NCBI GenBank assembly: GCA_947573745.1
Contig: CANPGX010000024.1
Coordinates: forward strand, 1 to 10,580
Direction of reading: 5' to 3'
DNA length: 10,580 bases
DNA from: an uncultured Erysipelotrichaceae bacterium
Lineage (GTDB): Bacteria > Bacillota_I > Bacilli_A > Erysipelotrichales > Coprobacillaceae
Part shown: one piece after another, positions 4,878 to 10,580 of the stretch
Position numbering within the stretch: position 1 is the stretch's first letter
How the letters are laid out: each line of letters opens with the position of its first letter
Translations under genes and position numbers: made by a program
Notes under the pieces: generated by a model
Seen by the model: the letters and a program-made list of their open reading frames with translations, nothing else
Databases searched by the model: none
What the model was told of the DNA's origin: nothing

Positions 4878-6944
4878 ATGACGAAATTAACTGAGAATTA
4901 TGGAAGTTTAACATTTAGTGATGATGTGATGAAAGAACGTGTGCCTAAGTCTATTTACGAAGCTTTTCATACATCGCTAGATAAAGGGGAACCACTTTCC
5001 AAAGAAGTTGCTACAAGCATTGCCAATGCGATGAAACTTTGGGCAACTGAATGTGGTGCAACACACTACACACATTGGTTTTTGCCAATGACAGGCTTAA
5101 CAGCAGAAAAACATGATGCTTTTCTAGAACCAACCAGTCATGGTAAAGCTATTTTAGAGTTTAGCGGTAAAAATTTGCGAAAGGGTGAACCGGATGCGTC
5201 ATCTTTTCCATCAGGTGGTTTACGTGCAACTTTTGAGGCACGTGGGTATACTGCTTGGGATTGTACTTCACCAGCTTTTATTAAGGATAAAACATTATGT
5301 ATTCCTACATTATTTTGTGCTTATACCGGAGAGGCATTAGATAAAAAAACACCTTTACTACGTTCTTTGACATCTCTTTCTCAGTCTGGAACGAGATTGA
5401 TGCATGCCTTAGGACTTAAAGATGTACATTCAGTCAGTGCTTCTGTTGGAGCAGAACAGGAATACTTTTTAGTGGATGAGAAATATTATCAGGAACGTTT
5501 AGATCTTCGTTTTACAGGAAGGACATTATTTGGTGCTATGCCACCTAAAGGACAAGAGATGGGGGATCATTACTTCGGTGCATTAAAACCAAGAGTTTCT
5601 GCTTTTATGCATGATCTAGATGATCTTTTATGGAAATATGGTATTCCTTCAAAAACAAAGCATAATGAAGTAGCGCCAGCACAGCATGAGGTTGCTTGTG
5701 TGTATGGAAAAGTGTCCATAGTGACAGATAATAACTATTTGTTAATGGAATCTCTTCAACGTATTGCCAAAAAACATGGATTGGTATGTTTGCTTCATGA
5801 AAAACCATTTGCTGGAGTCAATGGTTCTGGAAAGCATAATAACTGGTCAATCACAACAGATACAGGCATTAATTTATTTAATCCGGGAAAAGAACCAGAG
5901 AAAAATATACCGTTTTTAGCAGCATTGGCTTGTACAATTAAAGCTATTGATGATTATGCTGATATTTTAAGAATGACCATTTCTTCAGCGGGAAATGATC
6001 ATCGTCTTGGTGGTCATGAAGCACCACCAGCCATCATGTCTATTTTCTTGGGTAGTGAATTAGAAATGATCTTAAATAAATTAGTCACAGGTGAAAAAAT
6101 CAAACGTGATGAAATGGGTCGCTTTGATACTGGGGTTTCTGTCATTCCAACTTTTTCAAGGGATAACACAGATCGTAACAGGACATCGCCATTTGCTTTT
6201 ACAGGTAATAAATTTGAGTTTAGAGCTGTAGGATCATCACAATCTTTAGCTGGACCTAACGTTATTTTAAATACGATGATCAGTGAAGTTATGGATCAAA
6301 TGGCTGATTTGATTGAAGGTGGCATGCCAGCTATAGAGGCTATTAAAAAGTTTATCAAAGAACATCAACGTATTATCTTTAATGGTGATGGCTATTCTCA
6401 AGAATGGAAGGAAGAAGCCCGTCGTCGTGGGCTCAATGAAGCTAAGGATACGATAGAAGCATTGGCATCCTATATTGATGAGAAAAATGTGACTGTTTTA
6501 GAAAAACATCATGTGCTCTCGCGAGTAGAATCTCGTGCCCGTTATGAAATTCATTTGGATCGTTATATCAAGACGGTGCATACAGAGTGCTTAACAGCAC
6601 TTCGTATGGCTAAAACACAGTACTATCCTGCTTGTATTGAGTATTTAAGTACACTAGCAGACACTGCACTTAAGATGGAAAAAATCGGTAGTTCTATGAT
6701 GAAGGATACAGTCTATCAGTATAGTCAATTAGTAGAAACACTCAATGAAAAGATCAAAGCTTTAGAAACGGTTGTCAAAAAAGATATTGAAACTTATGAT
6801 GCCTATCATCAAGCTGTTTATTGGCGTGATGAAGGCTTGGAAGCTATGTTATCATTAAGAAAAATTGTCGATCAATTAGAGGCAGAGACAGATATCAAGG
6901 CATGGCCAGTGCCAACCTATATTGATTTACTTTATGGTGTATAA
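4878..6944 (+). CDS. glnN: Glutamine synthetase type III
   Basis: This 688-aa cytosolic enzyme makes glutamine from glutamate, ammonia and ATP, the main entry of ammonium into metabolism. The length and motifs are those of GSIII (about 700 aa, dodecameric), not the 440-470 aa GSI. Visible motifs are the metal/substrate motif GAEQEYF (191-197), the family signature KHNEVAPAQHEVA, NGSGKHNNWS (315-324), AGNDHRLGGHEAPPA, DRNRTSPFAFTG and the active-site FEFR (446-449). The long C-terminal region (about 480-688) is largely helical, as in other GSIII proteins. The start is set by AAGGGGGG (4861-4868), 9 nt upstream. The gene is monocistronic, between terminators. No amtB, glnK or glutamate synthase gene is nearby. 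Regulation probably involves the inverted repeat just upstream. The gene is also annotated as glnA in some Firmicutes. Confidence 0.97.
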   Translation: MTKLTENYGSLTFSDDVMKERVPKSIYEAFHTSLDKGEPLSKEVATSIANAMKLWATECGATHYTHWFLPMTGLTAEKHDAFLEPTSHGKAILEFSGKNLRKGEPDASSFPSGGLRATFEARGYTAWDCTSPAFIKDKTLCIPTLFCAYTGEALDKKTPLLRSLTSLSQSGTRLMHALGLKDVHSVSASVGAEQEYFLVDEKYYQERLDLRFTGRTLFGAMPPKGQEMGDHYFGALKPRVSAFMHDLDDLLWKYGIPSKTKHNEVAPAQHEVACVYGKVSIVTDNNYLLMESLQRIAKKHGLVCLLHEKPFAGVNGSGKHNNWSITTDTGINLFNPGKEPEKNIPFLAALACTIKAIDDYADILRMTISSAGNDHRLGGHEAPPAIMSIFLGSELEMILNKLVTGEKIKRDEMGRFDTGVSVIPTFSRDNTDRNRTSPFAFTGNKFEFRAVGSSQSLAGPNVILNTMISEVMDQMADLIEGGMPAIEAIKKFIKEHQRIIFNGDGYSQEWKEEARRRGLNEAKDTIEALASYIDEKNVTVLEKHHVLSRVESRARYEIHLDRYIKTVHTECLTALRMAKTQYYPACIEYLSTLADTALKMEKIGSSMMKDTVYQYSQLVETLNEKIKALETVVKKDIETYDAYHQAVYWRDEGLEAMLSLRKIVDQLEAETDIKAWPVPTYIDLLYGV

Positions 6945-6972
6945 GAAAGACGAAAATGTCTTTCTTTTTTTT
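6943..6972 (+). terminator. Intrinsic terminator of glutamine synthetase
   Basis: AAGAAAGAC (6943-6951) pairs perfectly with GTCTTTCTT (6958-6966) around a 6-nt loop, followed by Ts to 6972. The stem starts inside the stop codon (TAA 6942-6944). Confidence 0.92.
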
Positions 6973-7001
6973 ATTCTTTTTTTAATTAAAGTCATAAAAA
7001 G

Positions 7002-7010
7002 TGCTATAAT
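7002..7010 (+). promoter_or_regulatory. Extended -10 promoter for the Ig-like protein operon
   Basis: TGCTATAAT is a perfect -10 with the TGn extension. The -35 position, 17 bp upstream, reads TTAATT (6982-6987) and is weak, as is common for extended -10 promoters. The predicted start is near 7016, just before the ribosome binding site GGAGGTG (7021-7027). Confidence 0.7.
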
Positions 7011-7032
7011 AATACCACATGGAGGTGATGGC

Positions 7033-7830
7033 ATGAAGGATCATATCATTGTTGCGATTTCTTTGATTTTAGGCATCGTGATTTCTGGTTTATGTTTTTT
7101 GATTGTTCATGTAAATCCCGTTACTGTGAAGAAGCAGTACTATGTTTTTGAATTAGGTGAAGAGATCCCAACAAATGTGGATTATTATATTAGTGCTAAC
7201 CAAGAAGTGTTAAAAGAAGCGCAGCTTAATCTTGTTGAAGTGAAACAGGCTATTGGAGATTATCCAGTGACCTTAACTTACCTTGATCATGAGTATGCTT
7301 TTTATATTCGTATTAAAGATACTCAAGCACCAACAGCTTCTTTAGTACAGGTTAAATATGATATTTTTATTCATGATACGCTTAATGCTATGGATATGAT
7401 TAAAGATATTGAAGATAAGACAGAAGTGATTGCTTATTTTGAGTCAGATGATAAGGTGGCGAGTCGTACTTATTCTAAACCTGGGGCTTATAATGAACGT
7501 ATTGTTGTAGAGGATACTTCTGGTAATAAATTATTTTTTAGGGTTCGTGTCAATGTCAAATTAGATAGGGAGTCACCCGTTATTTATGGTGTAGTGGATA
7601 AGAAGGTTGAATTAGGTAAACCTTTCAAATATTTTGAAGGAATCAGAGCTGTGGATAATCGTGACGAAGATATTTCTGATAGGATTTCAGTGGATGGACA
7701 TGTGGATATTCATACATTAGGAACCTATACATTGACTTATTATGTCAGTGATAATGCCGGTAATAGAACTATACAAAAATGTGAAATTACAGTTGTGGAG
7801 TCTTTAGATGATGAAGCGCCTGCTAATTGA
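7033..7830 (+). CDS. Membrane-anchored protein with tandem Ig-like (DUF5011-type) modules
   Basis: The protein has 265 aa from ATG 7033, set by GGAGGTG (7021-7027); an in-frame ATG at 6922 lies inside the glutamine synthetase gene and is not used. One N-terminal hydrophobic segment (about residues 5-27) with no lipobox or LPXTG motif suggests an N-in, C-out anchor with the rest outside the cell. Beta-rich modules follow, with D-x-x-(A/S)-P linkers at residues 96 (DTQAP), 178 (DRESP) and 259 (DDEAP), a spacing of 82 and 81. The last complete module (178-258) has the DUF5011 features AVDNRDEDIS, LGTYTLTYYVSDNAGN and a closing strand. Such modules occur as spacers or binding domains in Firmicute surface proteins, but the ligand here is unknown. 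The protein stops right after a linker, as if a following module had been lost. Its 3' end overlaps the next gene by 23 nt. Confidence 0.82.
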   Translation: MKDHIIVAISLILGIVISGLCFLIVHVNPVTVKKQYYVFELGEEIPTNVDYYISANQEVLKEAQLNLVEVKQAIGDYPVTLTYLDHEYAFYIRIKDTQAPTASLVQVKYDIFIHDTLNAMDMIKDIEDKTEVIAYFESDDKVASRTYSKPGAYNERIVVEDTSGNKLFFRVRVNVKLDRESPVIYGVVDKKVELGKPFKYFEGIRAVDNRDEDISDRISVDGHVDIHTLGTYTLTYYVSDNAGNRTIQKCEITVVESLDDEAPAN

Positions 7831-8245
7831 TGGTGATGGATGTCCCTATCTTTCTAAGATAAGAACTTTAGCCAAGGAACAGGATATTGATCTTTATATT
7901 TATTTGGATGATGCCCATCCTTTAAAGGATGACGATGAACATATTTTTTATATCGATCAGGGGAAAGATCATGTAGATATGGCCATCGTTAGAGATGTAC
8001 GTAAAGATGATCTTGTGATTACACAAGATTATGGCTTAGCTACACTTGTTTTATCAAAACAAGCATTAGCTATCAATACAAGAGGAGAAGATTATACTCA
8101 AGATAATATCGAGGCATTGCTTATGCAACGTTATATGTCTATGCAACTTAGAAAAATACGAAGAGCCCCTAACATGAAGAAGTCTACTAAAAAAGATGAA
8201 GAACGCTTGTTTAAAAAGATATTGGCTTATTTTTCTCAAAAATAA
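7808..8245 (+). CDS. UPF0178 (YaiI/YqxD, DUF188) family protein
   Basis: This is a 145-aa cytosolic protein of unknown biochemical role from a widespread bacterial family. It shows the family's N-terminal LLIDGDGCPYLSKI (usually DADACPV), VDMAIVRDVRKDDLVITQDYGLA in the middle, and INTRGEDYTQDNI near the C-terminus. The acidic residues in these motifs resemble the metal-binding aspartates of PIN-like nucleases, and the family has been linked to that fold, but activity is not established here. Here the canonical DADAC reads DGDGC. It starts at ATG 7808, or at the adjacent ATG 7811, with GTGGAG (7795-7800) as ribosome binding site. Because it overlaps the preceding gene by 23 nt, it is probably cotranscribed from the 7002-7010 promoter. 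The basic C-terminal tail after about residue 118 (KIRRAPNMKKSTKKDEERLF) is less conserved. No clear terminator follows. Confidence 0.88.
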   Translation: MMKRLLIDGDGCPYLSKIRTLAKEQDIDLYIYLDDAHPLKDDDEHIFYIDQGKDHVDMAIVRDVRKDDLVITQDYGLATLVLSKQALAINTRGEDYTQDNIEALLMQRYMSMQLRKIRRAPNMKKSTKKDEERLFKKILAYFSQK

Positions 8246-8480
8246 AATGATCTATATAGATTCTGTGACTTTCTCATAATATTATTTTTTGTAGTGTAAA
8301 CAATATAGTCTATCATTCTCAGTGATTACTCTAAAGTTTATTGATTGTATCAACTATGATTAGTGCTCTTTATAAATTTATAGAGTAATAAATCATTTTC
8401 AGAAATAAAAAAATAATCATGTTTAAAAGAATATGATATTATGTAAATCATAATAAACTTATAGTATGGGAGGGAAAAAT
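8246..8480 (+). other. AT-rich intergenic region with several dyads
   Basis: I see no gene in these 235 bases. They hold a 12-base palindrome (8250-8261, ATCTATATAGAT), a long-range inverted repeat (ATTACTCTA 8325-8333 and TAGAGTAAT 8381-8389) enclosing smaller hairpins (8341-8353, and the palindrome TATAAATTTATA at about 8371-8382), and the dyad listed separately at 8432-8452. The region must contain the hxlR promoter. Candidate -10 boxes are TATGAT (8432-8437) and TATTAT (8437-8442), both with poor -35 boxes. Confidence 0.45.
8432..8452 (+). promoter_or_regulatory. Candidate HxlR operator overlapping the hxlR promoter
   Basis: TATGAT (8432-8437) and ATCATA (8447-8452) form a 6-bp inverted repeat with a 9-bp centre, 29 bp before the start codon and overlapping the likely -10 region. 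HxlR proteins such as YodB and HypR bind spaced dyads of about this size at their own promoters. The assignment is by position only. Confidence 0.4.
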
Positions 8481-8807
8481 TTGTTAAAGAAAGAAGATAT
8501 GCCAGAATGTCATATTGCAACTACGGTTCAAATCATAGGAAGTAAATGGAAGCTATTAATCATAAGAGATTTATCTACAGGACCAAAACGTACCAGTGAA
8601 CTAAAGAAATCATTAAACGGTGTATCTCAAAAAGTACTGACTGAATCTCTAAAAGGTCTCATCAGTGATGGTATTGTTGAACGAATAGACTTTAATGAAA
8701 AACCATTACACGTAGAGTATAGATTGACGGATATAGGAGAAACGCTCAAACCAGTATTACAAATGATGAAAGAATGGGGAGCATGGTATAAAAATACATT
8801 AGAATAG
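8481..8807 (+). CDS. HxlR-family transcriptional regulator (probable thiol redox sensor), TTG start
   Basis: This MarR-like winged-helix dimer has 108 aa from TTG 8481. The start is decided by the ribosome binding site: GGGAGGG (8468-8474) lies 6 nt before TTG 8481, whereas the in-frame ATG 8466 overlaps that site and has none of its own. The family pattern is clear: PECHIATTVQIIGSKWKLLIIRDL, then GPKRTSELKKSLNGVSQKVLTESLK, the wing GIVERIDFNEKPLHVEYRLT, and the C-terminal dimer helix. Cys10 (PEC) is at the position of the conserved N-terminal redox cysteine of YodB/HypR proteins, which sense disulfide, electrophile or quinone stress. A nitroreductase follows 67 nt downstream, the same pairing as B. 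subtilis HypR/HypO, which suggests control of that gene and of itself. Confidence 0.9.
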   Translation: MLKKEDMPECHIATTVQIIGSKWKLLIIRDLSTGPKRTSELKKSLNGVSQKVLTESLKGLISDGIVERIDFNEKPLHVEYRLTDIGETLKPVLQMMKEWGAWYKNTLE

Positions 8808-8825
8808 GCACAAAAAAGTACCTAC

Positions 8826-8853
8826 TATACACAAATGAGAATATATGTATAAT
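8826..8853 (+). promoter_or_regulatory. Possible nitroreductase promoter with spaced dyad
   Basis: TATAAT (8848-8853) is a perfect -10 candidate directly preceded by TG, but no good -35 lies 16-18 bp upstream. A 6-bp inverted repeat, TATACA (8826-8831) and TGTATA (8846-8851), with a 14-bp centre covers the -35 and -10 region and could be where HxlR acts. Alternatively the gene is simply cotranscribed with hxlR. Confidence 0.35.
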
Positions 8854-8874
8854 CGTTTGTGGAGGTGGTATTTT

Positions 8875-9441
8875 ATGAATACTGTATTAGAAATCATTAA
8901 GAAAAGAAGATCGATAAGGGTATATGAACCTGACCAAATAAAAAAGGAAGAATTAGACAATATCATTGAAGCTGCTTTATGGGCGCCATGTGCGGGTAAT
9001 CGTCAAGCTGTAAAAATTGTTGTTGTTCAAAATCAAGATTTGAATAGTCAATTGGGAAAAATTAATAGAGATATATTTGGACCAGCAAGGAATCCACAGA
9101 AAGGTGTAGTCAATATTGCAAACGATAGTCAGATTGTATCTGCTTTTTATAAAGCACCGACGGTCATTTATTTATTTGCACCTGATAATTATCCAAATGC
9201 TATTCAAGATTGCTGTGTAACCGCACAAAATATCATGTTAGAGGCAACAGAATTAAATATTGGTTCCATCTATATTGCTAGAGGCGAAGAAACTTTTAAA
9301 AGTGAGCTAGGAAAAGCATGTATGGCTAAATGGGGACTGGATGAAAGCTATCAATGTCATAGTATTATTCCGATAGGCTATATCAAGAAACATGGAATGG
9401 TGCATGATAGAAAAGAAAATCGTGTTATTATGGATGAGTAA
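8875..9441 (+). CDS. Nitroreductase family protein (FMN-dependent oxidoreductase)
   Basis: This cytosolic flavoprotein has 188 aa from ATG 8875, set by GGAGGTGG (8861-8868); the in-frame ATG at 8845 would put the ribosome binding site inside the gene. Nitroreductases use NAD(P)H and FMN to reduce nitro compounds, quinones or flavins. Visible features are the FMN-phosphate site KKRRSIRVY (residues 8-16), the APCAGNRQAVKIVVV segment (APSxxNxQpW in the family), AIQDCCVTAQNIMLEATELNIGS for the dimer and flavin face, and a C-terminal IGYIKKHG. The usual W after the N-x-Q motif is missing (QAVK). The length is at the short end of the family. Pairing with the HxlR regulator suggests induction by electrophile or disulfide stress; the physiological substrate is unknown. 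Confidence 0.9.
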   Translation: MNTVLEIIKKRRSIRVYEPDQIKKEELDNIIEAALWAPCAGNRQAVKIVVVQNQDLNSQLGKINRDIFGPARNPQKGVVNIANDSQIVSAFYKAPTVIYLFAPDNYPNAIQDCCVTAQNIMLEATELNIGSIYIARGEETFKSELGKACMAKWGLDESYQCHSIIPIGYIKKHGMVHDRKENRVIMDE

Positions 9442-9627
9442 CTTTGATTTTATATGAATGATGAATTTAAAATTTTATAAATTGATGGAGTGATTAGGCT
9501 ATGATGCTAGATATCTGGCCTTTTGGCTTATGAGGTTTATTGTGTAGAAGAAATGACAAGAAATAGACGATGATAAAAATACACAATACAAGGTATGTGC
9601 TTTTATAAGTATATACCTTTCTTATTT
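9442..9627 (+). other. Intergenic region between nitroreductase and VanZ-like gene
   Basis: I find no convincing gene in these 186 bases. A 10-codon reading frame at 9501-9533 has a weak GGAG 10 nt upstream but no recognisable content. The only clear element is the hairpin at 9590-9619. Confidence 0.4.
9590..9619. terminator. Hairpin terminator between convergent genes
   Basis: AAGGTATGTGC (9590-9600) pairs with GTATATACCTT (9609-9619), including two G-U pairs on the plus strand, around an 8-nt loop. On the plus strand it is followed by T-rich sequence (9618-9629), which suits termination of the nitroreductase transcript about 150 nt after its stop. It also lies just past the 3' end of the minus-strand VanZ-like gene and may serve both, although the minus-strand T tract is poorer. 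Confidence 0.65.
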
Positions 9628-10101
9628 TTAAGTTGATATATGACTATGCCTTGAAAGGTAGATTTTTTGTGTTTTTTTCCATAAGAAGATACATAGAATG
9701 GCTATGCACACGCCTAGGCTATCGATACCTACATCAAGAAGACTTCCGGCTCTGGCCACGATGAATAATTGATGGATTTCATCGCTACATGCATAAAGAA
9801 TAGGGATGATCAGTGTAAGCAAATTTTGCTGACGACGTGTGAGTGATAGATAAGACAAATGAAGATAAGTCAAGAGTGTAAGAATAAAATAAAGACTCAT
9901 ATGAGCAGCTTTTCTAATTAAAAAGTGGAGAGTGTCTATGGATACATAATGATTAAGATGAAAGATGTTTTGCAATAACGAGACTAAACGTGAGCTCGTT
10001 GAAGCAGAAGCATGCCCTGTCTGATGTGATAATAAAAAGATGAGCATCATCCATGCTAGTAAGAGGATTAGAGTCCATCTTTTTTTTAATTGATTCGACA
10101 T
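9628..10101 (-). CDS. VanZ-like family membrane protein
   Basis: This 157-aa integral membrane protein has about four hydrophobic helices: roughly residues 9-25, 62-85, 92-107 and 122-141. The VanZ-family signature is complete in SDEIHQLFIVARAGSLLDVGIDSLG (about residues 106-130) and in the earlier RKAAHMSLYFIL. VanZ itself gives low-level teicoplanin resistance in Tn1546, but most family members lie outside resistance clusters and have no known function, so no resistance phenotype should be assumed. A VARAG variant replaces the usual VPGRxG core. The start is set by AAAGGAGGG on the minus strand (plus-strand 10108-10116), 6 nt upstream. The gene stands alone, with its own promoter, and converges on the nitroreductase. 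Confidence 0.88.
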   Translation of the reverse strand: MSNQLKKRWTLILLLAWMMLIFLLSHQTGHASASTSSRLVSLLQNIFHLNHYVSIDTLHFLIRKAAHMSLYFILTLLTYLHLSYLSLTRRQQNLLTLIIPILYACSDEIHQLFIVARAGSLLDVGIDSLGVCIAILCIFLWKKTQKIYLSRHSHIST

Positions 10102-10127
10102 ATTTCTCCCTCCTTTGAGTGGTTTTA

Positions 10128-10156
10128 ATTATACAAAGTTTCAATATTAAAAGCAA
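10128..10156 (-). promoter_or_regulatory. Promoter of the VanZ-like gene
   Basis: Read on the minus strand, TTGCTT (plus 10151-10156) and TATAAT (plus 10128-10133) are separated by 17 bp, predicting a start about 20 bp before the start codon. Confidence 0.7.
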
Positions 10157-10240
10157 TGAAAGTAAGAAAAAATGATACGAATTTATATGGATGCTAAGAG
10201 CGCAAATCAGCTTTTTATAAAGAATGCGAAATAAAAAGTA

Positions 10241-10269
10241 TTGACAAGTTATGGCTAGGCTGTTAAGAT
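10241..10269 (+). promoter_or_regulatory. Promoter of the lysine-riboswitch transcript
   Basis: TTGACA (10241-10246, perfect -35) and TAAGAT (10264-10269) are separated by 17 bp, with TG at 10261-10262 forming an extended -10. Transcription should begin near 10276, about 10 nt before the riboswitch. Confidence 0.75.
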
Positions 10270-10285
10270 GTGCTTAAATAAAAAA

Positions 10286-10437
10286 GGATAGAGGTTGCAT
10301 TGCATCAGAGTACTATTGCTAGCAGGCATGCGTTGAACAATAGGAAAGGTAATCAATGCCGAATAGGACGTTAGGCATAACGTTGCTATGGGGTATATGA
10401 AAATATCATATACACTCATCTAGGATGGAGCTATCGT
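10286..10437 (+). ncRNA. Lysine riboswitch (L box) aptamer
   Basis: The conserved lysine-aptamer core is present: GATAGAGGTTGCATTGC with CAGAGTA at the 5' side, GAAAGGTAATCAATGCCGAA in the middle, and GGAGCTATC at the 3' end. The helices can be traced. P1 is GATAG (10287-10291) with CTATC (10431-10435). P2 is GCATTG (10297-10302) with CAATGC (10354-10359). P3 is CTATTG (10313-10318) with CAATAG (10338-10343). P4 is ATAG/ACGTT (10363-10372) with AACGT/CTAT (10379-10389). P5 is GTATATGA (10393-10400) with TCATATAC (10406-10413). Lysine binding should stabilise P1 and favour the downstream terminator, switching the gene off when lysine is plentiful. Confidence 0.93.
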
Positions 10438-10457
10438 ACAACAAAACAATTATGTTT

Positions 10458-10484
10458 AAGGTTGCACGTGGTGTAGCCTTTTTT
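10458..10484 (+). terminator. Riboswitch-controlled intrinsic terminator
   Basis: AAGGTTGCAC (10458-10467) pairs with GTGTAGCCTT (10471-10480) as a 10-bp stem (two G-U pairs) with a 3-nt loop, followed by Ts to 10484. It lies between the lysine aptamer and the lipoprotein start, as expected for a transcription-attenuating L box. Confidence 0.88.
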
Positions 10485-10517
10485 ATTTGAATATAGTGAA
10501 AGAAAGAGGAATATAAC

Positions 10518-10580
10518 ATGAAAAAATTAACAAAAGTCTTATTAGCTTTCTTATTAGGGTTAAGCTTATCAGCATGTTCT
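10518..10580 (+). CDS. Lipoprotein, 5' end only; probable lysine/amino-acid ABC transporter binding protein
   Basis: The first 21 codons are present and the gene runs off the window. They encode a lipoprotein signal peptide: a basic start (MKKLTK), a hydrophobic core and the lipobox LSAC, with Cys20 as the lipidated residue. The ribosome binding site AGAGGA (10505-10510) is 7 nt upstream. Because the gene sits behind a lysine riboswitch, it is most likely the substrate-binding lipoprotein of a lysine or polar amino-acid ABC transporter anchored on the outer face of the membrane. That function is inferred from the riboswitch and the lipobox alone, since the mature protein is not visible. Confidence 0.75.
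   Translation, partial: MKKLTKVLLAFLLGLSLSACS

Noticed and set aside
6922..7032. ATG 6922 as start of the Ig-like protein
   Set aside because: It lies inside glutamine synthetase and spans its terminator. An ideal promoter and ribosome binding site precede ATG 7033.
8250..8261. Palindrome ATCTATATAGAT as terminator of the UPF0178 gene
   Set aside because: It has no loop, a weak AT stem and no following T-run.
8466..8480. ATG 8466 as start of the HxlR protein
   Set aside because: The only ribosome binding site (8468-8474) overlaps it and is spaced for TTG 8481. The added residues MGGKN are encoded by the Shine-Dalgarno itself.
8845..8874. ATG 8845 as start of the nitroreductase
   Set aside because: It overlaps the candidate -10 box and the ribosome binding site that serves ATG 8875, and it adds a tail not typical of the family.
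9501..9533. Ten-codon reading frame after the nitroreductase
   Set aside because: It is too short, its Shine-Dalgarno is weak, and it has no recognisable peptide type or neighbour to support it.
9628..10101. VanZ-like protein, together with the APH-like kinase, as an antibiotic-resistance island
   Set aside because: The genes are 8 kb apart with no mobile elements, no vanHAX or other resistance genes, and base composition like their neighbours. Both families are common as ordinary chromosomal genes.
1..10580. CRISPR array, tRNA, rRNA, insertion sequence or phage genes
   Set aside because: I saw no spaced direct repeats, cloverleaf, rRNA segment, transposase or phage protein in the window.

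Overview
The window is low-GC DNA with strong Gram-positive Shine-Dalgarno sequences and compact intrinsic terminators. It carries a lysine riboswitch, a type III glutamine synthetase, a lone PTS EIIC and a VanZ-like protein. Together these suggest a gut Firmicute, most likely of the Erysipelotrichia type (Coprobacillaceae/Erysipelotrichaceae). The lineage is inferred from gene content and style; no marker gene is present.

Layout. (1) 29-629: a GyrI-like small-molecule-binding protein, split by a frameshift and closed by a terminator. (2) 646-1981: an APH(3')-like kinase overlapping a YfcE-type metallophosphoesterase, closed by a terminator. (3) 2101-4274: a GntR/UTRA regulator followed by its own terminator, then a strong promoter with a cre-like site upstream and a solitary lactose/cellobiose-family PTS EIIC. 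(4) 4367-4778: a small membrane protein with a bacterial PH-like domain, broken by a second frameshift. (5) 4878-6944: type III glutamine synthetase, preceded by a long inverted repeat. (6) 7033-8245: a membrane-anchored protein with tandem Ig-like modules, overlapping a UPF0178 (YaiI/YqxD) protein. (7) 8481-9441: an HxlR-family regulator with a conserved N-terminal cysteine, and a nitroreductase, resembling the HypR/HypO redox pair. (8) 9628-10101, minus strand: a VanZ-like membrane protein, convergent with the nitroreductase across a shared hairpin. (9) 10241-10580: a promoter, a lysine riboswitch, its terminator and the start of a lipoprotein that runs off the window, probably a lysine or related amino-acid uptake component.

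Most of the window consists of short independent units, each with its own promoter or terminator. The linked sets are regulator with transporter (GntR/EIIC), regulator with enzyme (HxlR/nitroreductase), and two pairs of overlapping genes. In five units the stop codon lies inside the terminator hairpin. I found no CRISPR array, tRNA, rRNA, insertion sequence or clear phage gene. I see no convincing new multi-gene system. The observations most worth checking are the two frameshifts that each interrupt a recognisable domain, the similar half-sites upstream of the GntR and EIIC genes, the 81-82 residue periodicity of the Ig-like protein, and the dyads upstream of glutamine synthetase and hxlR.
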